Source: Chitinophaga pinensis (lineage in GTDB: Bacteria > Bacteroidota > Bacteroidia > Flavobacteriales > Flavobacteriaceae). From it: DNA of 15,809 bases. A program made the position numbers and the translations under genes. Shown here piece by piece: positions 7,981-15,143 of this stretch. Location: contig CALPNL020000024.1 in the NCBI GenBank assembly GCA_943324925.2, positions 1 to 15,809 of the forward strand, given 5' to 3'. Each line of letters begins with the position of its first letter. Positions within the stretch are counted from its first letter, which is position 1. Under the pieces are notes generated by a model that did not search any database, was not told the origin of the DNA, and worked only from the letters and a program-made list of their open reading frames with translations.

Positions 7981-8463
7981 TTATCTTTTAAGGAAGGTTT
8001 GAAAGCTAAATTCGTGCGCGTGTTTCTCATCTTTAGGATGAAATTCTTCCTGTATTAATTCCCATTTTGAAAAATCAATTTTAGGTAAAAAAGCATCTGC
8101 TTCAAAAGTTTCCTTAATTAAGGTAAGTTCAATTTTATCGATATAGGGAAGCCCTAATTCGTAAATTTCTGCACCCCCAATTAAAAAGGTGTCTTCATTT
8201 TTTGGGCAAATGGCAAAGGCGCTTTCAATACTGTTTACCACAATACAGCCTTCTGGAGCATAATTTTCTTGACGTGTAATTACCACGTGAGTTCTATTTG
8301 GTAATGGTTTTGGAAAACTCTCGAAGGTTTTTCTCCCCATAATTATATAGTGACCCGAAGTAAGATCTTTAAAACGCTTAAAGTCATCTGGCAAATGCCA
8401 AATAATTTTATTGTCTTTTCCAAGAGCATTATTTAAAGAAGTAGCGGCAATTAGTATTTTCAT
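7981..8463 (-). CDS. folA: Dihydrofolate reductase
   Basis: This enzyme reduces dihydrofolate to tetrahydrofolate with NADPH in the cytoplasm, supplying one-carbon carriers for thymidylate and purine synthesis; it is the target of trimethoprim. The 160-residue length is typical of chromosomal type DHFR. Family marks are ALGKDNKIIWHLPDDFKRFK (13-32, with the active-site acid at Asp27), IIMGRKTFES (40-49), the VITRQ strand (61-65) and the NADPH-binding IGGAEIY (95-101). The start ATG gives MKILIAAT. A TAACTTTG element lies 42 nt upstream. The LacI-family gene upstream ends 80 bp before it, so folA probably has independent transcription. Confidence 0.97.
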   Translation of the reverse strand: MKILIAATSLNNALGKDNKIIWHLPDDFKRFKDLTSGHYIIMGRKTFESFPKPLPNRTHVVITRQENYAPEGCIVVNSIESAFAICPKNEDTFLIGGAEIYELGLPYIDKIELTLIKETFEADAFLPKIDFSKWELIQEEFHPKDEKHAHEFSFQTFLKR

Positions 8464-8505
8464 TATGTAAAATGATTAGGGATAGTAAATTCAGAATAAA
8501 AAGGT

Positions 8506-8513
8506 CAAAGTTA
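8506..8513 (-). promoter_or_regulatory. Putative -7 promoter element for folA (TAACTTTG)
   Basis: On the minus strand this reads TAACTTTG, a perfect TAnnTTTG match, in the 80-bp gap between the LacI-family gene and folA and 42 nt before the folA start codon. A TTTG occurs upstream but too close (8 nt) to serve as a normal -33 box. Confidence 0.45.
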
Positions 8514-8543
8514 CAATTTAGCAAATTAAAACCGTAAATAGTA

Positions 8544-9569
8544 TTAGATTTTTATACTTGATTCTCTGGGAATTATTTGAGTTTTTAATTCCATTATTTT
8601 AGGGCTAAATGGGATATCTTCTTTTCTACATTGCATTTCTTCCATTAGTAAATTAAAAGATACAATTCCCATTTCATAACTAGGTTGGTCCACGCTGCTT
8701 AATCTTGGCGTAATTACTTTCGACATAAACCAGTTACTAAAACCAATAATTGCAATGTCTTTTGGGACATTAATTTTCTTTTCATTGAAATAGGTTAACA
8801 CCCCAACAGCCACTAAATCGGTAATCACAAAAATTCCATCTACGTCATGATGTTCTTCTAAAATTCTTTTTCCAAAAATTAATCCTTCTTCAAAAGTTAC
8901 ATTTTCACAGGTATAAATTAAACTTGGATCAAATGGGATGTCATTTTTTTCTAATGCTCTTTTGTAACCAATAAATCGATCAATGGCGTTTTGAGGATTT
9001 ACAGGTCCGCGAATGTGTGCAATTTTCTTACATCCATTATCAATTAAATGTTGAACCGCTTCTGCAGCTGCCTTTTGATCATTTATAATTACTTTTGAGC
9101 TTGGAATTAATTTTGAAATTTTATCAAATTGCACAAATGGAATTTTTCTTCTAATAATTTCTTTTAAATGTTCATCATCATTAGATTCATTTGAAAGTGA
9201 CATAATTATTCCATCTACTCTTTTATTAATTAACAATTCAACTTGCTTTTTTTCTAATTCTAAAGATTCATTTGATTGAAGTATAATTACTAGGTAACCA
9301 TTTTTTTCAGCTTCAGCAATAATTCCGTTTACTACATTGGAAAAAAAGTGATGAACTACTTCAGGAATTATTAGACCTATTGTTTTAGACTCTTTTGTCC
9401 TTAAATTTACTGCAAAACTATTTGGAGTATATTGAAGCTCTAGGGCAAGTTCATTAACTCTTTTTTTTGTGTTTGGGCTAACATCAGAATAGTTCTTTAA
9501 GGCTTTCGAAACGGTGGTAATCGAAATCCCTAAAGTTTCTGCAATTTGTTTTAAAGTAGTTTCTTTCAT
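8544..9569 (-). CDS. LacI-family transcriptional regulator of the sugar-uptake locus
   Basis: An N-terminal helix-turn-helix (TLKQIAETLGISITTVSKAL) is followed by a hinge helix (PNSFAVNLRTKES) and a periplasmic-binding-protein-like ligand domain (TIGLIIPEV, KRVDGIIMSL, GVLTYFNE, AIIGFSNW, LSSVDQP). I take the ATG at 9569, giving 341 residues, because MKETTLKQIAE is the usual LacI-family beginning. An in-frame ATG five codons upstream (9584) would add only MIFVI. With this start the numbering matches E. coli LacI: T19-V20-S21 lie in the recognition helix and Leu56 is the hinge residue that inserts at the central CG of the operator. Two palindromic sites with an AACGTT centre lie just upstream, between this gene and the divergent receptor. 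It probably represses the sugar locus, and possibly itself, in response to a sugar. Confidence 0.93.
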   Translation of the reverse strand: MKETTLKQIAETLGISITTVSKALKNYSDVSPNTKKRVNELALELQYTPNSFAVNLRTKESKTIGLIIPEVVHHFFSNVVNGIIAEAEKNGYLVIILQSNESLELEKKQVELLINKRVDGIIMSLSNESNDDEHLKEIIRRKIPFVQFDKISKLIPSSKVIINDQKAAAEAVQHLIDNGCKKIAHIRGPVNPQNAIDRFIGYKRALEKNDIPFDPSLIYTCENVTFEEGLIFGKRILEEHHDVDGIFVITDLVAVGVLTYFNEKKINVPKDIAIIGFSNWFMSKVITPRLSSVDQPSYEMGIVSFNLLMEEMQCRKEDIPFSPKIMELKTQIIPRESSIKI

Positions 9570-9604
9570 AATTACAAATATCATAAAAAAATATTAATTA
9601 AAAA

Positions 9605-9620
9605 TCGAAAACGTTTTCGA
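9605..9620. promoter_or_regulatory. LacI-type operator, copy 1
   Basis: TCGAAAACGTTTTCGA is a perfect 16-bp palindrome with the central CG typical of LacI/PurR/CcpA-family operators. It lies 36 bp upstream of the preferred start of the LacI-family gene and is an exact copy of the site at 9626-9641. Confidence 0.85.
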
Positions 9621-9625
9621 CTAAA

Positions 9626-9641
9626 TCGAAAACGTTTTCGA
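9626..9641. promoter_or_regulatory. LacI-type operator, copy 2
   Basis: This is a second exact TCGAAAACGTTTTCGA palindrome, whose symmetry extends with AAA/TTT arms to 22 bp (9623-9644). Its centre is 21 bp from that of copy 1, two helical turns, so both sites face the same side of the helix. It lies 84 bp upstream of the TonB-receptor start codon. Confidence 0.87.
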
Positions 9642-9674
9642 TTTAAATTCGTAAAAATAAGTTCTTATAAAAAT

Positions 9675-9682
9675 TAATTTCG
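9675..9682 (+). promoter_or_regulatory. Possible -7 element for the TonB-receptor operon (TAATTTCG)
   Basis: TAATTTCG matches TAnnTTTG except for one base and is the best candidate between the operators and the receptor start codon, 43 nt before that ATG. If right, the operators lie roughly 40-70 bp upstream of it. No convincing -33 TTTG is visible, so this is tentative. Confidence 0.25.
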
Positions 9683-9725
9683 TAACACTATTAACAATAA
9701 ATTATTAATCTTATAATTTTAAACT

Positions 9726-12149
9726 ATGAAAAGAATTACTTTACTGAAAAGGTTTGGATTATTGTCGGCTATAATGTTCGCCAATTCAATGTTTTCACAA
9801 AATGCTAAAGTGGTTGCGGATTCTACCAAAACAAATTCTCTTGAAGAGGTTTTTGTAACGGGTGTAGTCAATCCAAAAACCAAAATTAAATCAAGTGTAT
9901 CAATTACAACTCTAGGAGTTAAACAAATTGAACAATCGGCACCAAGATCTACTGCGGAAATTTTTAGAAGTATTCCGGGTATCCGTTCAGAATCTACAGG
10001 TGGAGAAGGAAATGCTAACATCGCTGTTCGTGGTGTTCCAATTTCTTCTGGTGGATCTAAATATTTACAAATTCAAGAAGACGGACTTCCAGTTCTTTTA
10101 TTTGGAGATATTGCATTTGCAACAGCAGATATCTTTACAAGATTTGATGGAAATGTAGCCAAAGTCGAAGCAATTCGAGGGGGTTCAGCTTCTATATTAT
10201 CTTCTAATTCTCCTGGAGGTATCATTAACTTTATTAGTAAAACAGGAAAAGTTGAAGGAGGTTCTATGAGTACTAGCTTTGGTCTTGATTACAATAATTT
10301 TAGGACTGACCTAGATTATGGAGCAAAAATCGGTGATGGATTGTATTTTCATGCTGGTGGTTTCTATAGAACTGGTGAAGGAGTTAGACAAGCCGGTTTT
10401 ACAGCAAATAATGGAGGTCAAGCTAAATTTAATCTTACAAAAGAATTTGATAAAGGTAGCGTAACTGTTTATGCTAAATTTTTAGATGATAGAGCTGCTG
10501 CTTATATGCCAATGCCAGTTCAAGTATCTGGAACTAATGCTAATCCAAATTGGGGAAGTATTTCAGGTTTTAATGCTACAAAGGGAGCGTTGCAAACTGT
10601 ATTTTTATCACATAATGTAGGAATTGGCCCTGATGGTCAACTTAGAAGAGGTAAAGTTGCTGACGGAATGAACCCAATTTCAAAATCTATTGGAATTAAT
10701 GCTGCTTTTGATTTGGAAGATGGTTGGAAAATCACTGAAAACGGAAGATTTACAGCTAACTCAGGTGGATTTATTTCTCCGTTCCCTTCAGAAGTAGGTA
10801 CAGCGGCGTCTATTGCAAGTTCATTTGGTGCAGGATCTACTTTGTCATTTGCAAATACTGGAACTGCATTCAACAATCCAAATGGTTTAGTTGCAAGAAT
10901 TCACATGTTTGATACTCAATTAAATGACTTCAACAACTTCATGAATGATTTAAAAATTTCAAAAAACTTCGATAAAGTTGCTTTAACTGCGGGATATTTT
11001 AAATCTATCCAAAATATTTCAATGTCTTGGATGTGGAATTCATATTTACAAGAAGTTTCAGATAACAATGCTCGTTTAATTAATGTTAGAAACGGAGCTG
11101 GAAATTTATTGTCTCAAAATGGACTTTATGCTTATGGAGTTCCTGCTTGGGGAAATTGTTGTACAAGAAACTACGATACTCAATATAATGTATCTGCTCC
11201 TTATTTAAATGCATCATTTGAAGCTAACGACCAACTTTCTATTGAAGGTGGAATTCGTTACGATATGGGGATGGTAACAGGTTCATTTGCTGGTAGCTCA
11301 CAATCTGCAATAGACATCAACAACGACGGAATTATTAGTGCTCCAGAAACTAGTGTTTCTTCTATAAATACTGCAAATACTACCGCTGTAAACTACGATT
11401 ACAATTATGTTTCATATTCTGTTGGAGCTAATTATGCTTTGAATAACTCACAATCATTTTTTGCAAGATATAGTAGAGGTGCTTCTGCAAAAGCAGATCG
11501 TGTTTTATTTGAAAGACCAGCATCTTCTTATTTAAATGGAGATTTAATCAATTCTTTAGATTACTTAGCACAAGCGGAGTTAGGTTATAAACATAAATTT
11601 TCTAGAGGTTACGTTTATGGTACTTTTTTCTATGCTAAAACTGACGAGCAATCAGGTTTTGAAGCAACAAATCCATCAATGTTAACTCAAAATAACTACA
11701 AATCTTTAGGGTTAGAAGTTGAATCAGCTTATAATGTAAGTAACAATGTTGATTTACGTGGAAGTTTCACTTACACTAAAGCGGAAATTACTTCAGGTTC
11801 TAATGCTGGAAATGCACCAAGAAGACAACCTAAATTAATGTATAATTTAATTCCTTCATACAAATTCTCAAAAACTAATTCTGCAGGTTTAAGCTTCATG
11901 GGTCAAACTCAAGCATTTGCTCAAGATAGCAACCAATTAGTAATGAATGGTTTTGTATTAATCAACGGATTTGTTGAATTAGGAATCACTAAAGGTTTAT
12001 CATTAAACATTTCTGGAAACAACTTACTAGATACTTTAGCAATTACTGAAGTAGAAGAAGGAAGTATTACAGAGAATACAGTAAATTATTTAAGAGCAAG
12101 ACCATTCCCAGGAAGATCTATTTCTATGGCTTTGTCTTATAAATTTTAA
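9726..12149 (+). CDS. TonB-dependent outer-membrane receptor, probable sugar uptake
   Basis: The 807-residue protein has a signal peptide (cleavage near FSQ-NA, residues 22-26), a TonB-box-like LEEVFVTG (39-46), a plug domain (about 55-175: SAPRSTAEIFRSIPGIRSES, IAVRGVP, VEAIRGGSASILSSNSPGGIINFIS) and a 22-strand-type barrel ending in a terminal Phe (SISMALSYKF). It imports a ligand across the outer membrane using TonB-ExbBD energy. It is not a SusC: it lacks the N-terminal carboxypeptidase-D-like extension, is shorter, and has no susD next to it. Odd points are an EF-hand-like loop DINNDGIISAPE (530-541) and a vicinal Cys478-Cys479 pair. The sugar role comes from the LacI regulator and downstream transporter and enzymes. 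A sucrose-type ligand is an inference. Confidence 0.92.
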   Translation: MKRITLLKRFGLLSAIMFANSMFSQNAKVVADSTKTNSLEEVFVTGVVNPKTKIKSSVSITTLGVKQIEQSAPRSTAEIFRSIPGIRSESTGGEGNANIAVRGVPISSGGSKYLQIQEDGLPVLLFGDIAFATADIFTRFDGNVAKVEAIRGGSASILSSNSPGGIINFISKTGKVEGGSMSTSFGLDYNNFRTDLDYGAKIGDGLYFHAGGFYRTGEGVRQAGFTANNGGQAKFNLTKEFDKGSVTVYAKFLDDRAAAYMPMPVQVSGTNANPNWGSISGFNATKGALQTVFLSHNVGIGPDGQLRRGKVADGMNPISKSIGINAAFDLEDGWKITENGRFTANSGGFISPFPSEVGTAASIASSFGAGSTLSFANTGTAFNNPNGLVARIHMFDTQLNDFNNFMNDLKISKNFDKVALTAGYFKSIQNISMSWMWNSYLQEVSDNNARLINVRNGAGNLLSQNGLYAYGVPAWGNCCTRNYDTQYNVSAPYLNASFEANDQLSIEGGIRYDMGMVTGSFAGSSQSAIDINNDGIISAPETSVSSINTANTTAVNYDYNYVSYSVGANYALNNSQSFFARYSRGASAKADRVLFERPASSYLNGDLINSLDYLAQAELGYKHKFSRGYVYGTFFYAKTDEQSGFEATNPSMLTQNNYKSLGLEVESAYNVSNNVDLRGSFTYTKAEITSGSNAGNAPRRQPKLMYNLIPSYKFSKTNSAGLSFMGQTQAFAQDSNQLVMNGFVLINGFVELGITKGLSLNISGNNLLDTLAITEVEEGSITENTVNYLRARPFPGRSISMALSYKF

Positions 12150-12175
12150 TTAAATTTCATTTTTGTTTTTGTTAG

Positions 12176-12213
12176 AACAATTCCTGTACTTTTATAGTAT
12201 GGGAATTGTTTTT
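12176..12213 (+). terminator. Hairpin with short T-run in the receptor-redoxin gap
   Basis: AACAATTCC (12176-12184) pairs exactly with GGAATTGTT (12202-12210). Within the loop, TACT (12187-12190) can pair with AGTA, leaving a small internal loop. TTT and then AT-rich sequence follow. It may partly terminate transcription after the receptor gene, lowering expression of the four downstream genes. The same stretch contains TACTTTTA, one base off the -7 consensus, with TTTTG 21 nt before it, so a secondary promoter here is an alternative. Confidence 0.5.
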
Positions 12214-12226
12214 AATATATTTTAAT

Positions 12227-12586
12227 ATGAGAAAATTTTATTTTTTGTTATTATTTTTTATGCTTATTAATCAAGTTAATTTGGTTGCTCAAACGCATAT
12301 AAATAATGACAAAACAAAAGAAAAAACCACAAAGGTTATCTATGTTTACGGAAGTGCCGATTGTCATTTTTGTGTTGCAACCAAACAAAAATTGATAGAA
12401 AGTAAATTAGATTTTGTTTTCTATGACATTGATACCGATAAAGCAGCACTTTCAGAAATGCTAAATAAATTGAGAAAAGCTAATATTAGCACCAATAATC
12501 TTGGAATTCCGGTTGTAGATAAATATGGAGAAATATTTACTAACAATGCCGATTTTCAAGAATTTTTAATTAAAGTAACAAAATGA
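12227..12586 (+). CDS. Exported glutaredoxin/thioredoxin-fold protein with CHFC motif
   Basis: I choose the ATG at 12227 (119 residues). An in-frame TTG at 12206 would start inside the hairpin stem and put seven residues before a good signal peptide. MRKFYFLLLFFMLINQVNLVAQ is a typical export signal, so the mature protein should be periplasmic. It has a short glutaredoxin-like fold: strand KVIYVYGSADCHFC (CxxC near mature N-terminus), strand DFVFYDIDTDKAA, the cis-proline segment GIPVVDKYGEIF and a final helix. The protein would act as a thiol-disulfide exchanger. No membrane electron donor is encoded nearby. It overlaps the transporter gene by ATGA, so the two are translationally coupled. 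Its role in a sugar locus is unknown. Confidence 0.85.
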   Translation: MRKFYFLLLFFMLINQVNLVAQTHINNDKTKEKTTKVIYVYGSADCHFCVATKQKLIESKLDFVFYDIDTDKAALSEMLNKLRKANISTNNLGIPVVDKYGEIFTNNADFQEFLIKVTK

Positions 12587-13968
12587 CAAACTTCAAAAAG
12601 GTTAAGCTCAATTTTTGGCAAATTTGGAACATGAATTTCGGATTTTTTGGAATCCAATTCAGTTTTGGTTTGCAACAAAGTAATATGAGCGCCATATATA
12701 AATATTTAGGTGCAGATGAGGCAAGTTTGCCAATGTTGTGGCTTGCTGGTCCAATAACAGGTTTAGTAATACAGCCTATTATCGGAGCAATAAGTGACGG
12801 AACATGGTCGCCGAAATTTGGAAGAAGAAAACCATTTTTTCTTATTGGAGCCTTAATATCTAGTGTGGCATTAATAGCTATGCCTTTTTCAAGCTCTATT
12901 TTTATGGCAGCGAGTTTACTATGGATTTTAGACGCTGCAAATAATATCGCGATGGAACCTTACAGAGCTTTTGTTGCTGATAAATTACCAAGCAAGCAAT
13001 ACTCAATTGGTTTTTTAATGCAAAGCTTTTTTACTGGATTAGGAAGTACATTATCCAATTTTACTCCTGCAATTTTAGTGTCTTTTGGGTTTTTAGCAAT
13101 TACCGATAAAATGAGTAATGGAATTCCAACCTATACTTATTGGGCCTTTTTTATTGGTTCTTTTGCCGCAATTGTTTCTATATTAATCACAGTATTAACT
13201 ACAACAGAATTTCCTCCAACTGACGAAGAACTTCAATTAATGCAAATAGAAAACGCTAAAGGGAATGTTTTTCTTCGAATTTTCAATGATATTAAAATTG
13301 CATTTAAAGAAATGCCATTAACAATGAAACAATTAATTCCGGTAAAGTTTTTTACTTGGTATGCAATGTTCTGTTATTGGCAATATATTACTGGAGCTTT
13401 GTCAATATCGCTTTTCAATACCTCCGATGCCTCATCTTTAGATTATAGTAAAGCACAGATGCTTACCGGAAATTTGAATGGAACCTATAATATTATTTGT
13501 TTTTTATCTGCATTTGCATTAATTCCATTAGCAAATAAATTAGGGGCTAAAACAGTTCACTTTATTGCCTTAACACTTGGCGGAATAGGATTGCTAGCCA
13601 TTCCATTTCTAAATGAAACATCAATTATTTGTATGCTTTGGAACCCATTTGGAGAACCTATTAAATTAAGTACAATTTATCTTTATTCTTTTGGATTAGG
13701 TATTGCATGGGCGTCCATGTTGGCAATGCCTTACCAATTATTAGCTGGTTCAATTCCAAAAGGAAAAATTGGCGTTTACATGGGTATATTCAATATGTTT
13801 ATTGTTATACCAATGATTATTCAAATTGTCACTATGCAATATTTCGTTTTTGATTTATTGGGTAAAAATCCTGTTAATGTAGTTTTGTTAGGCGGTTTAT
13901 TCCTAATAATTGGTGGAATATTGACACTTTTTATTACTAATAATAAAGAAAAAGAAGAAATTGATTAA
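12583..13968 (+). CDS. MFS sugar transporter of the sucrose-transporter (SUT/SLC45, GPH-like) type
   Basis: The 461-residue inner-membrane protein has about 12 hydrophobic segments. Between helices 2 and 3 it carries the signature of plant sucrose:H+ symporters and SLC45 proteins: MLWLAGPITGLVIQPIIGAI (51-70), followed by SDGTW and KFGRRKPF (78-85). This RxGRR/K-P-F element is conserved across that family. The histidine that follows VG in plant SUTs is Ala69 here (IIGAISD). The family moves sucrose, maltose or related glycosides with protons. With a cytoplasmic hydrolase directly downstream, import of an intact di- or oligosaccharide is likely. The gene begins in an ATGA overlap with the redoxin and ends in a TAATG overlap with the hydrolase. 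A general maltose-type porter is the main alternative. Confidence 0.9.
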   Translation: MTNFKKVKLNFWQIWNMNFGFFGIQFSFGLQQSNMSAIYKYLGADEASLPMLWLAGPITGLVIQPIIGAISDGTWSPKFGRRKPFFLIGALISSVALIAMPFSSSIFMAASLLWILDAANNIAMEPYRAFVADKLPSKQYSIGFLMQSFFTGLGSTLSNFTPAILVSFGFLAITDKMSNGIPTYTYWAFFIGSFAAIVSILITVLTTTEFPPTDEELQLMQIENAKGNVFLRIFNDIKIAFKEMPLTMKQLIPVKFFTWYAMFCYWQYITGALSISLFNTSDASSLDYSKAQMLTGNLNGTYNIICFLSAFALIPLANKLGAKTVHFIALTLGGIGLLAIPFLNETSIICMLWNPFGEPIKLSTIYLYSFGLGIAWASMLAMPYQLLAGSIPKGKIGVYMGIFNMFIVIPMIIQIVTMQYFVFDLLGKNPVNVVLLGGLFLIIGGILTLFITNNKEKEEID

Positions 13969-15143
13969 TGAATAATTCGAGTTATTTAAAAGCGATTGAA
14001 TTACTTCAAGAATGTTCTTCATCCGAAGGGTTTCTTGCTAGTAAAGAAAATACGTCGAACTACAAAAGAGTTTGGGCGAGAGATGGTGTTATATGTGGTT
14101 TAGCAGCCTTAGCTTCTGGAAATACCGAATTAATAAACACCTTCGAAAACACCTTAAATACTTTAGCATTAAACCAACATAAAAACGGAACTATCCCTTC
14201 AAATGTATTAGTAAACTATAATGGAAGCGAGGTAAGTTATGGTGGTTTAGCAGGAAGAGTTGATGCGGTTACTTGGTTTATTATTGGTATTTGTCAATAT
14301 GCTTATTATAAAAAAGACGATTCAATTTTAATAAAATATGAAGCGGAAATTCAAAAATGCTTTGCCCTTTTAGAATCTTGGGAATTTAATAATCAGCATT
14401 TAATGTATGTGCCGCTTTCTGGAAATTGGGCTGATGAATACATTACCGATGGTTATGTTTTATACGATCAATTGTTAAGAATTTGGGCTCTAAAATCGTA
14501 TAATTATTTCCAAAAAAATCTCGAAATTGACATTAAAATCAATAATATTATTTCTCAGATTGAAATAAATTTTACTCCTAATAATCAAAAGCCAAAATAC
14601 CACGAGAGAGCCTATAATGAATTGAATTTTTCGGGATATATGCCTTGTTCTTTTTCTCCAGCTGGATATAAAATTCAATTTGATGCTTTCGCAAATTCAC
14701 TCGCGCTCATTTTAAATATTGGAACTAATGATTTTCAAAATGAAATTTTATCGTCTTTTGAAAAAATTGTATGCCAAACTAAGTTGCAGCTTATTCCCGC
14801 TTTTTGGCCACCAATTAAACCAAGCGATTTGGATTGGAATTTATTAAAAAATAATTGCAAATATGAATTTCGAAATTATCCTAACGAATTTCATAATGGT
14901 GGTAGTTGGCCAATGGTAAACGGTTTTTATGGATTGGCTTTAATTCAAAAGAATAAGATTGATAAATCAAATCAAATTTTAAATGCAATCAATAAAGCAA
15001 ATGAGATAAATAGCTATAGTTTTTCTGAGAATTTTAATACAGAAACAAGCAATCCTAATGGAGTGTCATTTTGTGCTTGGAGTGCAGCTGCTGCAGTTTT
15101 TCTTCATCAAAGTATAAATACTAATTTTAAATTTTTAATATAA
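13968..15143 (+). CDS. GH100-like (neutral/alkaline invertase-like) cytoplasmic glycoside hydrolase
   Basis: The 391-residue protein has no signal peptide and should fold as an (alpha/alpha)6 barrel. Segments resembling GH100 invertases are YKRVWARDG (32-40), GRVDAVTWF (96-104, Asp99 as a candidate catalytic acid), NWADEY (153-158), FHNGGSWP (308-315, like the YHNGGSWP of GH100) and FSENFNTET...AWSAAAAVF (352-378, Glu354 at about the position of the GH100 WPEYYD glutamate). These placements are by eye. Known GH100 enzymes hydrolyse sucrose to glucose and fructose in the cytoplasm. Annotation pipelines often call such proteins glycogen-debranching or amylo-alpha-1,6-glucosidase-like, and that alternative stands. 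It is somewhat shorter than typical GH100 proteins. It starts in TAATG with the transporter stop, and its TAA is followed at once by the TTG of the kinase. Confidence 0.78.
   Translation: MNNSSYLKAIELLQECSSSEGFLASKENTSNYKRVWARDGVICGLAALASGNTELINTFENTLNTLALNQHKNGTIPSNVLVNYNGSEVSYGGLAGRVDAVTWFIIGICQYAYYKKDDSILIKYEAEIQKCFALLESWEFNNQHLMYVPLSGNWADEYITDGYVLYDQLLRIWALKSYNYFQKNLEIDIKINNIISQIEINFTPNNQKPKYHERAYNELNFSGYMPCSFSPAGYKIQFDAFANSLALILNIGTNDFQNEILSSFEKIVCQTKLQLIPAFWPPIKPSDLDWNLLKNNCKYEFRNYPNEFHNGGSWPMVNGFYGLALIQKNKIDKSNQILNAINKANEINSYSFSENFNTETSNPNGVSFCAWSAAAAVFLHQSINTNFKFLI

Noticed and set aside
9570..9584. Upstream ATG (9584) for the LacI-family gene
   Set aside because: It adds MIFVI before the standard MKETTLKQIAE beginning. 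The internal ATG also gives numbering that matches LacI exactly.
9601..9650. The paired palindromes as a terminator or small RNA hairpin
   Set aside because: No U-tract follows them as a unit and they lie between divergent genes. Exact duplication at 21 bp spacing with a CG centre fits protein-binding operators much better.
9719..10021. Open frame of 100 codons on the minus strand opposite the start of the TonB receptor
   Set aside because: It is antisense to the signal peptide and plug of the receptor and shows no protein-like features of its own.
12206..12226. Earlier TTG start for the redoxin gene
   Set aside because: It lies within the 3' arm of the hairpin and would add seven residues before a well-formed signal peptide. 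The ATG at 12227 is a better start.
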